Source of the DNA: Belnapia mucosa
GTDB lineage: Bacteria; Pseudomonadota; Alphaproteobacteria; Acetobacterales; Acetobacteraceae
Direction: 5' to 3'
Assembly: GCF_016775475.1 (NCBI RefSeq)
Contig: NZ_JAEUXJ010000006.1
Coordinates: 264,211-328,210, forward strand
Length of the DNA: 64,000 bases
The notes under the pieces were generated by a model that did not search any database, had not been told where the DNA came from, and saw nothing but the letters and a program-made list of their open reading frames with translations. Below are positions 8,340-16,939 of the stretch, in pieces. Position numbers and translations under genes: made by a program. Every line of letters starts with the position of its first letter. The first letter of the stretch is position 1.

Positions 8340-10988
8340 ATGCCGACAACCCTGCCGCGCAGCCTCGTCAAAGGCTATCATCCGGCGGCCCTCTTCCGGC
8401 CCCGCAGCCTGGTCCTGATCGGCGACCCGGTGCAGCCGGAAGCGCCGATCCTCGCCGCGAACATCGCCGCCGGTGGCTTCCGCGGCAATGCCTGGGCCAT
8501 AGGCATCGAGGCGCTGGGGCTGCGCCCGGTCGAGTCGGTCGAAGCCCTGCCGGAGGCCCCCGACCTCGCGGTGCTCTGCCTGCCGCCCGCGGCGCTGGAG
8601 CCGACCATGGCGGCGCTGGCCCGGCGCGGCTGCCACGCCGCCATCATCCCCGGCCCGGCGCCTGACCTCGGCGCCATCTCCGCCCGGACCGGAGTGCGCG
8701 CCCTTGGCCAGGGCAGTTTCGGCCTCTGCATTCCGGCGATCGGGCTGAACGCCTCGCTCTCGCATATCGCGCCGGCGACCGGGCGTTTGGCCCTGGTCAC
8801 CCAATCCGCCGCGCTCGCCCGCGCCGTGCTGGACTGGGCGGCGGCGGAGCGGCTGGGCTTCAGCCATGTCATCGGCATCGGCGGCAATGCCACGCTCGGC
8901 TTTGCCGCCAGCCTCGACTGGCTGGCGCGGGATGCGGCGACGGGGGCGGTGCTGCTCGACCTGCGCCGGGTGCGCAATCGCCGTGCCTTCATCTCCGCCG
9001 CCCGCGCCGCCGCCCGCACCCGGCCGGTGATGGCGATCCGCGCCGGCGGGCGGACCGCGGATGCCAGCGGCCTCGATGATGCGGTGATGGAGGCGGCGTT
9101 GCGCCGCGCCGGCGTGCTGCGCCTGGCGGGGCTCGAGGATCTGCTCGCCGCCACCGAGACCCTGGGCCGCGTCCGCCTGCGCCCGGCGGCCCCTGGCCCG
9201 CAGGGGGAGCCGCCGGCGACGCGGATCGGGATCGTCACCAATGGCATCGGGCTCGGCCATCTCGCCGCCGATGCGGTAATCGCCGGGGGCGGCACGCTGG
9301 CCAGGCTTCGGCCTGAATCCCTGGCCGCCTTCCAGGTGCTGATGCCTTCCGGCTGGGTGGTGGGCAACCCGCTCTCCCTCGGCCCGCTGGCCGGTCCGCG
9401 CCTGGCCGAGGCCGCCGCCATGCTGGCCGGGCTGCCGGAGGTGGATACGGTCCTCGCCCTGCATGCCCCCGCGCCCGGCGAGGCGCCGCCCGATGCCGCC
9501 GATGCCGCGGCCGAGGCGATGATCGCCGCCGCCCGGGCCGGCGGCGGGCGGGCGGCACCGATCCTGGTCGGCTGGGTCGGCCAGGCGACCGCGGGCCGGC
9601 AGCGCCGCGCCATGGCGGAGGCCGGCCTCGCCGTCTTCGCCACGCCCGAGGCGGCGGCGCGCGGCGCACTGCATCTCGCGGCCGATCGGCGCAACCGGGC
9701 GGCGGCGGCCGAGCTGCCCTCGCGCGAGGTGCTGGAACTGGCGCCCGACCGCGCCGCGGCCCGCCGGATCCTGGCCGGCGCCCGTGCCGCCGGGCGGCTG
9801 GCCCTGACGGTGGAGGAGGGGCTAGGCCTGCTGGCCGCCTATGGCATCCCCGCCGTGCCCGGCCGCCGCGCCGCCGGGCCGGAAGAGGCAGCGGCCGCCG
9901 CCGCCATGCTCGGCTTCCCGGTGGTGGTGAAGGTGCTGAGCCCCGACATCCCTATGAAGAGCGAGATCGGCGGCGTCGTCGCCGGCTTGGCCAGCGCCGA
10001 GGCGGTGCGGGCGGCAGCCCAGACGATGTTGGCCCGCATCCCGGCCGCCCGGCCCGGCGCGCGGATCGAAGGGCTGCTGGTCCAGCGCCAGGCCGCCCGG
10101 GCGCTGGAGCTGCGACTCCGCCTTGGCGAGGAGGCGATGTTCGGCCCCTGGATCGGCTTCGGCCCCGGCGCAAGCTTCGCCGCCGTGGCCGGCGAGGAGG
10201 GGCTGGACCTGCCGCCGCTGAACCTCGCGCTGGCGCATCAGCTGATCGCCCGATCCGGCGCCGCCCGCCTGCTCGCCGGCTTCCGCGGCCGCCGGCCCGC
10301 CGACCATGGCGCGGTGGCGGAGGCTCTGGTGCGGCTGTCCCAGATTGCCGTCGATTTCCCCGAGATCGCCGGCCTTACCATCGACCCGCTTTTCGCCGAT
10401 GCGGATGGCGTGCTGGCGGTGGATGCGGCCTTGACCCTGCGGCCGCAGGGCGAGGTGGGGGAGCTGTCGATCCCGCCCTATCCGGCGGAGCTGGCCCGGC
10501 CCTTCCGCCTGCGCTCCGGCGAGGTGCTGGAGATTCGCCCCATCCGGCCCGAGGATGCCGCGGCCCTGGCCGAGGCTTTCCGCCGCCTCGACCCCGAGGA
10601 TATCCGCCGCCGCTTCTTCTCGCCGCTGAAGGAGCTCTCGCCGGTGCTCACCGCCCGCCTCACCCAGATCGACTACGACCGGGAAATGGCCTTTGTCGGC
10701 TGCACCGCGGACGGGGCGATCCAGGGCGTGGCGCGGCTGATCCGGGACCCGATGGCGCCGGCCGCGGAATTCGCGGTGATCGTCGCCAAGGCGATGAAGG
10801 GGCAGGGCCTCGGCCGGCACCTGATGGAGCGGCTGTTCGAATGGGGCCGCGAGGCGGGCGTGACGGAAATCGCCGGCCAGGTCCTCACCGAGAATCGGCC
10901 GATGCTGGAATTCGTCCGCCGACTCGGCTTCAGCCTCCGCCGCTCCCCCGAGGAGGAGGAGGTGATGGAGGCGCGCCTTCTTCTCTAG
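8340..10988 (+). CDS. Pat-like acyl-CoA synthetase (ADP-forming)/GNAT fusion protein
   Basis: 882 residues in three parts: CoA-binding and succinyl-CoA-ligase-like domains (about 10-460), an ATP-grasp domain (about 490-710, VVVKVLSPDIPMKSEIGGV), and a C-terminal GNAT domain (about 715-882) with the acetyl-CoA motif GQGLGRHL. This is the architecture of Pat-type protein lysine acetyltransferases, which switch off acetyl-CoA synthetase. The histidine that ADP-forming enzymes phosphorylate lies in an SHTG motif; here the aligned region reads DASG (241-244), so the synthetase half is probably not catalytic. The ATG 8340 was chosen because the protein homology starts there. The 3' end overlaps the convergent XRE regulator gene by 4 bases. 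Target proteins are unknown. Confidence 0.86.
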   Translation: MPTTLPRSLVKGYHPAALFRPRSLVLIGDPVQPEAPILAANIAAGGFRGNAWAIGIEALGLRPVESVEALPEAPDLAVLCLPPAALEPTMAALARRGCHAAIIPGPAPDLGAISARTGVRALGQGSFGLCIPAIGLNASLSHIAPATGRLALVTQSAALARAVLDWAAAERLGFSHVIGIGGNATLGFAASLDWLARDAATGAVLLDLRRVRNRRAFISAARAAARTRPVMAIRAGGRTADASGLDDAVMEAALRRAGVLRLAGLEDLLAATETLGRVRLRPAAPGPQGEPPATRIGIVTNGIGLGHLAADAVIAGGGTLARLRPESLAAFQVLMPSGWVVGNPLSLGPLAGPRLAEAAAMLAGLPEVDTVLALHAPAPGEAPPDAADAAAEAMIAAARAGGGRAAPILVGWVGQATAGRQRRAMAEAGLAVFATPEAAARGALHLAADRRNRAAAAELPSREVLELAPDRAAARRILAGARAAGRLALTVEEGLGLLAAYGIPAVPGRRAAGPEEAAAAAAMLGFPVVVKVLSPDIPMKSEIGGVVAGLASAEAVRAAAQTMLARIPAARPGARIEGLLVQRQAARALELRLRLGEEAMFGPWIGFGPGASFAAVAGEEGLDLPPLNLALAHQLIARSGAARLLAGFRGRRPADHGAVAEALVRLSQIAVDFPEIAGLTIDPLFADADGVLAVDAALTLRPQGEVGELSIPPYPAELARPFRLRSGEVLEIRPIRPEDAAALAEAFRRLDPEDIRRRFFSPLKELSPVLTARLTQIDYDREMAFVGCTADGAIQGVARLIRDPMAPAAEFAVIVAKAMKGQGLGRHLMERLFEWGREAGVTEIAGQVLTENRPMLEFVRRLGFSLRRSPEEEEVMEARLLL

Positions 10989-11869
10989 CCCTGTTCGGCG
11001 CGGGTCGCCGCGATCAGCTCCCGCACCCGCGCCGCGGCGGTGCTGCCCTTCAGCGCATCGCGCCAGGCCGTCTCGGCGACCCGCTGATGGACGGAAATCG
11101 CCTCATCCGCCGCAGTGATCATGGCGACGCCGAGGCCGGCGGTGGGCGGCGCATCGGGCGGGAAGGGGCTGCCGACCACATGCGCGCGGTCGCGGCCGCG
11201 CAGCACGATGAAATTGCCCGAAGGGTCGGGCCCGGCAGTCAGGCCGAGCTGGAGGCCGATGGGGACGCTTTCCATCAGATTGGCAATGCTTTCCGCCTCG
11301 GTCAGCGCGGCGGCGCGGCAGCGGGACCGGCTGCGCTCCGGCAATGGGATGCCGGCGGCGACGCCATCCTGCAGGAAGCGCCGGAGCGCGCCTTCGGAGA
11401 GGATGCCGATGATGTTCGGCCGGCGCTGCTGGTGGACCTTCTTCCGCGCCGCCAGCAGGCCGAGCGCCTGATCGGCCATGGCCCGCGCCGGCACCCGGTC
11501 GGGCGCAGCATCGGCCGCCTCGGTCCAGGCCTCGGCCAGGGCGCCTTCGAAGGCTTCGGTGGAGACCTGGTAGCAGAGCGCACCGCCGACCATCAGGATC
11601 TGGTCGGCCTGTTCCTCGACCTGGCGAAGCCGTTCCTGAAAGGCGACGGGACGGGAAAAATACTCGACTCCGATCCCGAGCAGCGACAGCGGGGAAATCT
11701 TCAGCAGTTCGGCCAGCCGCCGGATCGTATCCAGCTTGATGACCTCGCCCTTCTCATAGCGGTAGAGCGCAGCACGGGAGACGCCCAGGCGGGCGGCGAT
11801 TTCCTCTGCCCGCAGGCCGGATTCCAGCCGGTAGGCCCGCAATTGCTGCCCGATATCCGCAAACCGCAT
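10985..11869 (-). CDS. XRE-family transcriptional regulator with a large effector domain
   Basis: 294 residues. Helix-turn-helix at residues 5-60 (LRAYRLESGLRAEEIAARLGVSRAALYRYEKGEV split into the usual five helices). Residues 70-290 form an alpha-helical and alpha/beta domain of unknown ligand, containing PNIIGILSEGALRRFL and GNFIVLRG. GGAGG stands 6 bases before the ATG. The leader carries two inverted repeats with the same half-site, suggesting autoregulation. The gene converges on the Pat-like gene (4-base overlap), so the target may be elsewhere or itself. Confidence 0.82.
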   Translation of the reverse strand: MRFADIGQQLRAYRLESGLRAEEIAARLGVSRAALYRYEKGEVIKLDTIRRLAELLKISPLSLLGIGVEYFSRPVAFQERLRQVEEQADQILMVGGALCYQVSTEAFEGALAEAWTEAADAAPDRVPARAMADQALGLLAARKKVHQQRRPNIIGILSEGALRRFLQDGVAAGIPLPERSRSRCRAAALTEAESIANLMESVPIGLQLGLTAGPDPSGNFIVLRGRDRAHVVGSPFPPDAPPTAGLGVAMITAADEAISVHQRVAETAWRDALKGSTAAARVRELIAATRAEQG

Positions 11870-11879
11870 AGTCGCCTCC

Positions 11880-11889
11880 GAGACGTCTC
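11880..11889. promoter_or_regulatory. Perfect palindrome GAGACGTCTC next to the XRE ribosome binding site
   Basis: GAGACGTCTC is a 10-base perfect palindrome lying immediately upstream of the GGAGG of the XRE gene. Its half-site GAGA/TCTC recurs in the repeat at 11941-11955, whose centre is about 63 bases away, close to six helical turns. Protein binding here would block translation-initiation-proximal transcription. Candidate autorepressor operator. Confidence 0.5.
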
Positions 11890-11940
11890 AATGCCTTGCC
11901 ATTTTGGCCGCGCCATCTGGACCTGAAATGGTTAGCTTTT

Positions 11941-11955
11941 TGAGAAGATATCTCA
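11941..11955. promoter_or_regulatory. Second TGAGA-N5-TCTCA inverted repeat upstream of the XRE gene
   Basis: TGAGA and TCTCA arms flank five bases (AGATA). It shares the GAGA/TCTC half-site with the palindrome at 11880-11889. The pair fits a dimeric regulator binding two sites on one DNA face. Confidence 0.45.
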
Positions 11956-12034
11956 CGCCGATGACGGAACGCGCAAAAGCTTGCCGCGCACCGATGCCGA
12001 AATCAAGTAACTGAGATCATTGCAACGCTTCTTC

Positions 12035-12067
12035 ATGGGGCCGCGGGCCGTTCGCCTGCGGCCCCAT
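12035..12067 (-). terminator. Hairpin after glxR
   Basis: A perfect 10-base stem, ATGGGGCCGC paired with GCGGCCCCAT, around a 13-base loop, begins 6 bases after the glxR stop on the minus strand. There is no clear T tract behind it, which is common in GC-rich genomes, so intrinsic termination is likely but not certain. Confidence 0.6.
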
Positions 12068-12072
12068 GCGCG

Positions 12073-12960
12073 TCAGCCAGGCTCGGCCGCGACCGGATGC
12101 GCCGCCATCACCTCCAGCGCCTTCACCAGCCCGGAATGGTCGAGCTGCCCGCCGCCGGCGGCGATGCAGGCCGAGAAGAGCTGCTGCGTCGAGGCAGTGT
12201 TCGGCAGCGCCACGCCCAGCTCCTTGGCCGAGGTCAGGGCCAGGTTGAGGTCCTTCTGGTGCAGGACGATGCGGAAGCCCGGATTGAAGGTCCGCTTGAT
12301 CATCCGCTCGCCATGGAGCTCGAGGATGCGGGAGGTGGCGAGGCCGCCCATCAGCGCCTGGCGCACCTTGGCCGGATCGGCGCCGGCCTTGCTGGCGAAG
12401 ACCAGCGCCTCGCCCACCGCCTCGATCGTCAGGGCGACGATGATCTGGTTGGCGACCTTCGTCGTCTGCCCGGCACCGTTCGGTCCGACCAGGGTGATGT
12501 TCTTGCCCATCGCCTCGAACAGCGGCTTGGCGCGCTCGAAGGCCTTCTCCTCGCCACCCACCATGATGGTGAGGCTGGCCTGCTTGGCGCCGACCTCGCC
12601 GCCCGAGACCGGGGCGTCGAGATAGTCGCAGCCGAGGGCATTGACCTTCCCGGCGAAGGTCTTGGTCGCGGTCGGGCTGATCGAGGACATGTCGATCACC
12701 AGCTTGCCGGCGGACAGCCCCGCCGCCACGCCGCCCGGGCCGAACAGCGCCGCCTCGACATCCGGGGTATCGGGCACCATCAGGATGATGACCTCGGCCG
12801 CCTTGGCGACGGCGGCGGCGTCGGCGGCAACGGTGAAGGCCGCGCGCGACTCGGCATCGAGGCTCCGCCGCTCCGGCACGATGATCTCGTGGCCCGCAGT
12901 CTTCAGATGCCCGGCCATGGGCTTGCCCATGATGCCGAGGCCGATGAAGCCGATCTTCAT
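12073..12960 (-). CDS. glxR: 2-hydroxy-3-oxopropionate (tartronate semialdehyde) reductase
   Basis: NAD(P)H-dependent reduction of tartronate semialdehyde to D-glycerate in glyoxylate use. 295 residues, standard for beta-hydroxyacid dehydrogenases. Rossmann motif GLGIMG (7-12), substrate motif DAPVSGGEVGA (115-125), catalytic Lys168 and Asn171 in TTKVANQ. It lies 23 bases behind hyi, in the same direction, forming the hydroxypyruvate/tartronate semialdehyde pair. Glyoxylate carboligase (gcl), the usual third gene, is not in this window. Other 3-hydroxyacid dehydrogenases look similar; the neighbour hyi makes this assignment the best. Confidence 0.9.
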   Translation of the reverse strand: MKIGFIGLGIMGKPMAGHLKTAGHEIIVPERRSLDAESRAAFTVAADAAAVAKAAEVIILMVPDTPDVEAALFGPGGVAAGLSAGKLVIDMSSISPTATKTFAGKVNALGCDYLDAPVSGGEVGAKQASLTIMVGGEEKAFERAKPLFEAMGKNITLVGPNGAGQTTKVANQIIVALTIEAVGEALVFASKAGADPAKVRQALMGGLATSRILELHGERMIKRTFNPGFRIVLHQKDLNLALTSAKELGVALPNTASTQQLFSACIAAGGGQLDHSGLVKALEVMAAHPVAAEPG

Positions 12961-12983
12961 ATCCGGCTGATCCTTCTTGCTGG

Positions 12984-13766
12984 TCAGGATTTGTAGGGGG
13001 CGAACCAGCCGAGCCCGGCCTCGGTCTCGCCGGCGGGCCGGTATTCGCAGCCGATCCAGCCCTGGAAGCCGAGCCGGTCGATCGCCTGGAAGACGAAGGG
13101 CCAGTTCACCTCGCCGGTGCCCGGCTCGTTGCGGCCCGGATTGTCGGCCACCTGCATATGCGCGATCAGCGGCATCTGCCGCTCCGCGGTCTTCACCAGA
13201 TCGCCCTCGGTGATCTGGCAGTGATAGAGGTCGAATTGCAGGCCGAGCTTCGACGGCCCGCCGACCGCGGCGATGATCGCCGCCGCCTCATCCGTGGTGT
13301 TGAGGAAGAAGCCCGGGATGTCACGGTGGTTGATCGGCTCGATCACCGGCAGCACCCCGGCCTTGCCGCATTCCTCCGCCGCCCAGGCCAAGTTGGCGGC
13401 ATAGACCGAGAGCATCGTGTCGCGCGCCATGCCGGCGGGGACCAGCCCGGCCATCAGATGCAGGCGCGGGCAGGCGAGGGTGGTGGCGTAGTCGAGGGCC
13501 TTCCGGACGCCCTCGCGGAATTCGGCCTGCCGGCCGGGAAGCGCCGCCTGGCCGCGCTCGCCCTTCGCCCAGTCGCCGGGCGGGGCGTTGAACAGCACCT
13601 GGGAGAGGCCGTTATCCTTCAGCCGGGTCGCGATCTCCGCCGCCGGGAAGTCGTAGGGAAAGAGGAACTCCACCGCCTCGAAGCCCGCCGCCCGGGCCCG
13701 GGCGAAGCGGTCGAGGAAGGGCACCTCGTTGAACATCATCGACAGGTTGGCGGCGAAGCGCGGCAT
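12984..13766 (-). CDS. hyi: Hydroxypyruvate isomerase
   Basis: TIM-barrel enzyme interconverting hydroxypyruvate and tartronate semialdehyde. 260 residues, the normal length. Signature segments: AANLSMMFNEVPFLDRF at the start, EPINHRDIPGFFL (metal-binding Glu, about 142-154), LQFDLYHCQ (about 175-183), IAHMQVADNPGRNEPGTGE (about 200-218) and the terminal Glu in IGCEYRP. First gene of the hyi-glxR operon; its promoter region is shared with the divergent AI-2E gene at 13887. Confidence 0.92.
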   Translation of the reverse strand: MPRFAANLSMMFNEVPFLDRFARARAAGFEAVEFLFPYDFPAAEIATRLKDNGLSQVLFNAPPGDWAKGERGQAALPGRQAEFREGVRKALDYATTLACPRLHLMAGLVPAGMARDTMLSVYAANLAWAAEECGKAGVLPVIEPINHRDIPGFFLNTTDEAAAIIAAVGGPSKLGLQFDLYHCQITEGDLVKTAERQMPLIAHMQVADNPGRNEPGTGEVNWPFVFQAIDRLGFQGWIGCEYRPAGETEAGLGWFAPYKS

Positions 13767-13886
13767 GGTCCCCCCCCGGCAGGCTTTCGGCGCGCACGCT
13801 ACTCAGAGCCGGCCGCCCTGGCTACAGGCCCGCTGGTCAGTCCTGCCGGGCATGCGCTGTAGCGCGGCGGATGATACGCTGGGGGC

Positions 13887-14969
13887 ATGACGGAGCGACG
13901 CATCCCACCCGAAGCCTTCACCCCGGTCGCGCTGCTCGGCCTGCTCGCCGCCCTGGCGCTGGCGGTCGGGTGCCTGCTGGTGCTCTGGCCCTTCCTCTCG
14001 GCGCTGCTCTGGGCGGCGATCCTGGTCTACTCCACCTGGCCGGCCTACAGGGTCCTGCGGGAGCGCACCCGGCTCTCGCCCGGGCTGGCCGCCGGGGTGA
14101 TGGTGCTGCTGGAATTCCTGCTGATCGGCCTGCCGCTGGTCTTCGCCACGCCCACCCGGCGGGAGGATATCGAGGGGCTGCGGCGGGCGGTCGAGACCTT
14201 CCTCACCCAGGGCATGCCGGGCCTCGGCACCTGGCTCGGCAATCTGCCGCTGATCGGTGGCTATCTCGGCCATTACCTCGAAGGGGTGGATTTCGGCTTC
14301 TCCGGCCTGACCGACCTGCTCAGCCCCTATGCCGGAACGCTGGCGCAGAATGCGCTCTCGGTGCTGCTCGCCGTGCTGTCCGGCCTGGCCGAAGTGCTGG
14401 TCGCCATTTTCCTCGCCTTCTTCCTCTACCGCGACGGGCCGGCGATTGCGCTCCGGGCCGAGCAGGCGCTGGAGCGGCTGGCCGGCGACCGGACCCGCCA
14501 CCTGGTGGCGCTGACCGGCGATGTGACCCGGGGCGTGGTTTATGGGCTGCTCGGCACGGCGGTGGTGCAGGGGATCATGACGAGCTTCGGCCTCTGGATC
14601 GCCGGCGTGCCGCGGCCGGTGCTGCTCGGCGTCGTGGCCGGCGTCATTTCCATCATGCCGGTCGGGGCGCCGCTGGTCTGGATTCCGGCGACCCTCTGGC
14701 TGTTCAGCCAGGGCTCGACCGGCTGGGCCGTCTTCCTCGGCCTCTACGGCGCCTTCGGCATCAGCAGCGCGGATAATGTGATCCGGCCCTGGCTCATCTC
14801 CCGCGGCGCCGACCTGCCGCTATTGTTGACCCTGCTCGGGGCGCTCGGCGGGGTCTTCGCCTTCGGCTTCCTCGGCCTGTTCCTGGGGCCGGTCCTGCTC
14901 GCCGTCGGCTATACCCTGCTCAAGGACTGGGCAACGGAAGGGTCGAAGCCGGCCGGAACATCCGGCTAA
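13887..14969 (+). CDS. AI-2E family (PerM-like) transporter
   Basis: 360-residue polytopic inner membrane protein. Paired hydrophobic segments at about 15-60, a long periplasmic or cytoplasmic stretch rich in charged residues around 85-150, then clustered helices from about 155 to 350. The family signature appears as GVPRPVLLGVVAGVISIMPV and FGISSADNVIRPWL (about 230-300), followed by GALGGVFAFGFLGLFLGPV. Family members export AI-2 or act as ion antiporters; which applies here is not visible. Divergent from hyi. Confidence 0.87.
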   Translation: MTERRIPPEAFTPVALLGLLAALALAVGCLLVLWPFLSALLWAAILVYSTWPAYRVLRERTRLSPGLAAGVMVLLEFLLIGLPLVFATPTRREDIEGLRRAVETFLTQGMPGLGTWLGNLPLIGGYLGHYLEGVDFGFSGLTDLLSPYAGTLAQNALSVLLAVLSGLAEVLVAIFLAFFLYRDGPAIALRAEQALERLAGDRTRHLVALTGDVTRGVVYGLLGTAVVQGIMTSFGLWIAGVPRPVLLGVVAGVISIMPVGAPLVWIPATLWLFSQGSTGWAVFLGLYGAFGISSADNVIRPWLISRGADLPLLLTLLGALGGVFAFGFLGLFLGPVLLAVGYTLLKDWATEGSKPAGTSG

Positions 14970-15034
14970 CACCCTTTCGCGGCAGGGGCCTGCGGCCTAT
15001 AGGGGCGCGATCCGCCCAGGGACGGTCCCCCCGC

Positions 15035-16021
15035 ATGCTCGCCTTCGTCATCTCCCGAATCCTGCAGGCCCTGCCCGTGATGGCGGTGGTGGCGCTGATC
15101 AGCTTCGCCATGTTCGCCTATGTCGGCGATCCGGTGGCGATCATGCTCGGCCAGGACTTCACCGAGGCGCAACGCCAGGCGCTGGTGGCAAGCCTCGGGC
15201 TCGACCAGCCCTTCTTCGTGCAATTCGCCAAATTCCTCTGGAATGCGCTGCACGGCGAATTCGGCCTGTCCTACCGGCTGTCCCGCCCGGTGGCGGAGCT
15301 GATCGCCGAGCGCGCGCCGGCGACGCTGGAACTCGCCTTCTGCGCCGCGCTGGTCTCGATCTGCATCGGCGTGCCGATGGGGGTCTATACGGGGCTCTAC
15401 CGCAATTCCTGGCTCAGCCGGCTGTTCCTGACCTTCAGCCTGATCGGGGTCTCGCTGCCGACCTTCCTGATCGGCATCCTGCTGATCCTGGTCTTCTCCG
15501 TCTGGCTCGGCTGGCTGCCGAGCTTCGGCCGGGGCGATACGGTGCAGGTCGGCTGGTGGAGCACCGGATTGCTGACCGCCTCCGGCCTCAAGGCGCTGAT
15601 CCTGCCCTCGATCACCCTCGGCCTGTTCCAGCTCACGCTCATCATGCGGCTGGTCCGGGCGGAGATGCTGGAGGTGCTGCGCACCGACTACATCAAATTC
15701 GCCCGCGCCCGGGGCCTCGCCAACCGGGTCATCCATTTCGGCCATGCGCTGAAGAACACGCTGGTGCCGGTCATCACCGTCGCCGGGCTGCAGCTTGGCG
15801 GGATCATCGCCTTCGCCATCGTGACGGAGACGGTGTTCCAGTGGCCGGGCATGGGCCTGCTCTTCATCCAGTCGGTCAACTCCGCCGATATCCCGGTCAT
15901 GGCAGCCTATCTGATGCTCATCGCCCTCGTCTTCGTCACCATCAACCTTGTGGTGGACCTGCTCTACTACGCCGTGGATCCGAGGCTTCGCGTCGGCGGC
16001 GGCGCGGCGCGGGGGCACTGA
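15035..16021 (+). CDS. Peptide/nickel-type ABC transporter permease (DppB-like)
   Basis: 328 residues, six transmembrane segments. The N-terminal RILQALPVMAVVALISFAMF and GDP segments are typical of DppB. The EAA loop that contacts the ATPase is ARARGLANRVIHFGHALKNTL (about 225-245). First gene of a four-gene run (B, C, D, F) with overlaps or 3-base gaps. No periplasmic binding protein is encoded nearby, so the transported substrate cannot be guessed and the binding protein must be supplied from elsewhere. Confidence 0.92.
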   Translation: MLAFVISRILQALPVMAVVALISFAMFAYVGDPVAIMLGQDFTEAQRQALVASLGLDQPFFVQFAKFLWNALHGEFGLSYRLSRPVAELIAERAPATLELAFCAALVSICIGVPMGVYTGLYRNSWLSRLFLTFSLIGVSLPTFLIGILLILVFSVWLGWLPSFGRGDTVQVGWWSTGLLTASGLKALILPSITLGLFQLTLIMRLVRAEMLEVLRTDYIKFARARGLANRVIHFGHALKNTLVPVITVAGLQLGGIIAFAIVTETVFQWPGMGLLFIQSVNSADIPVMAAYLMLIALVFVTINLVVDLLYYAVDPRLRVGGGAARGH

Positions 16022-16024
16022 GCC

Positions 16025-16939
16025 ATGGCCGCCGCCATCGCCCGCATGCTGGACAGCGACCTCTGGTGGTCCTTCCGGCGCTCGCCTGTCACCATCGCCT
16101 CGGCGGTGGTGGCGCTGGTCTGCATCCTCGGCGCCGCCTTCGCGCCCTTCCTGGCGCCGCATGATCCCTTCGACGTGGCGACGCTGAACCTGATCGATGC
16201 CTTCAAGCCGCCGGCCTGGGCGGCAGAGGGCGACGCTGCCTACCTGCTCGGCTCGGACGACCAGGGGCGGGACATCCTTTCGGCCATCATGTATGGCGCG
16301 CGGGTCTCGCTGCTGGTGGGCATCTGCTCGGTCGTCTTCGCCATGCTGGTCGGCGTCGCGGTCGGCTTGCTCGCCGGCTATGCCGGCGGGGCGGTGGATG
16401 GGTTGCTGATGCGCATCGCCGATATCCAGCTCACCTTCCCGAACATCCTGATCGCGCTGCTGGTCGATGGCGTGGCGCGGGCGGCGCTGCCGCCGGCGGT
16501 GCATGACCGGGTTGCCCTGTTTGTCGTCATCTTCGCCATCGGCATCAGCGCCTGGCCGCAATTCGCCCGCACCGTGCGCGGCTCGACCCTGGTGGAGCGC
16601 AACAAGGAATATGTCCTGGCCGCCCGGGTGATCGGCATCTCCCAGGCGCGGATCATGCTGACCCATGTGCTGCCGAACGTGCTCGGCCCGGTACTGGTCA
16701 TCGCCACCCTGGGTCTGTCGAACGCGATTATCTCCGAGGCGACGCTGTCCTATCTCGGCGCCGGCGTGCCGCAGACCCAGCCCTCGCTCGGCACCCTCAT
16801 CCGCATCGGCAACGACTTCCTGATGAGCGGGGAGTGGTGGATCGCGGTCTTTCCCGGCATCGCGCTGATCGTCATGGTCCTGTCGGTGAACCTGCTCGGC
16901 GATTGGCTGCGCGATGCGCTGAACCCGAGGCTCCGTTGA
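16025..16939 (+). CDS. Peptide/nickel-type ABC transporter permease (DppC-like)
   Basis: 304 residues. N-terminal cytoplasmic SDLWWSFRRSPVTIAS leads into the first helix; LLGSDDQGRDILS is the conserved DppC motif, and the EAA loop is AARVIGISQARIMLTHVLPN (about 198-217). It begins 3 bases after the previous permease and its stop shares a base with the ATPase start (TGATG), so the genes are coupled. Partner of the upstream permease in one heterodimeric channel. Confidence 0.92.
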   Translation: MAAAIARMLDSDLWWSFRRSPVTIASAVVALVCILGAAFAPFLAPHDPFDVATLNLIDAFKPPAWAAEGDAAYLLGSDDQGRDILSAIMYGARVSLLVGICSVVFAMLVGVAVGLLAGYAGGAVDGLLMRIADIQLTFPNILIALLVDGVARAALPPAVHDRVALFVVIFAIGISAWPQFARTVRGSTLVERNKEYVLAARVIGISQARIMLTHVLPNVLGPVLVIATLGLSNAIISEATLSYLGAGVPQTQPSLGTLIRIGNDFLMSGEWWIAVFPGIALIVMVLSVNLLGDWLRDALNPRLR

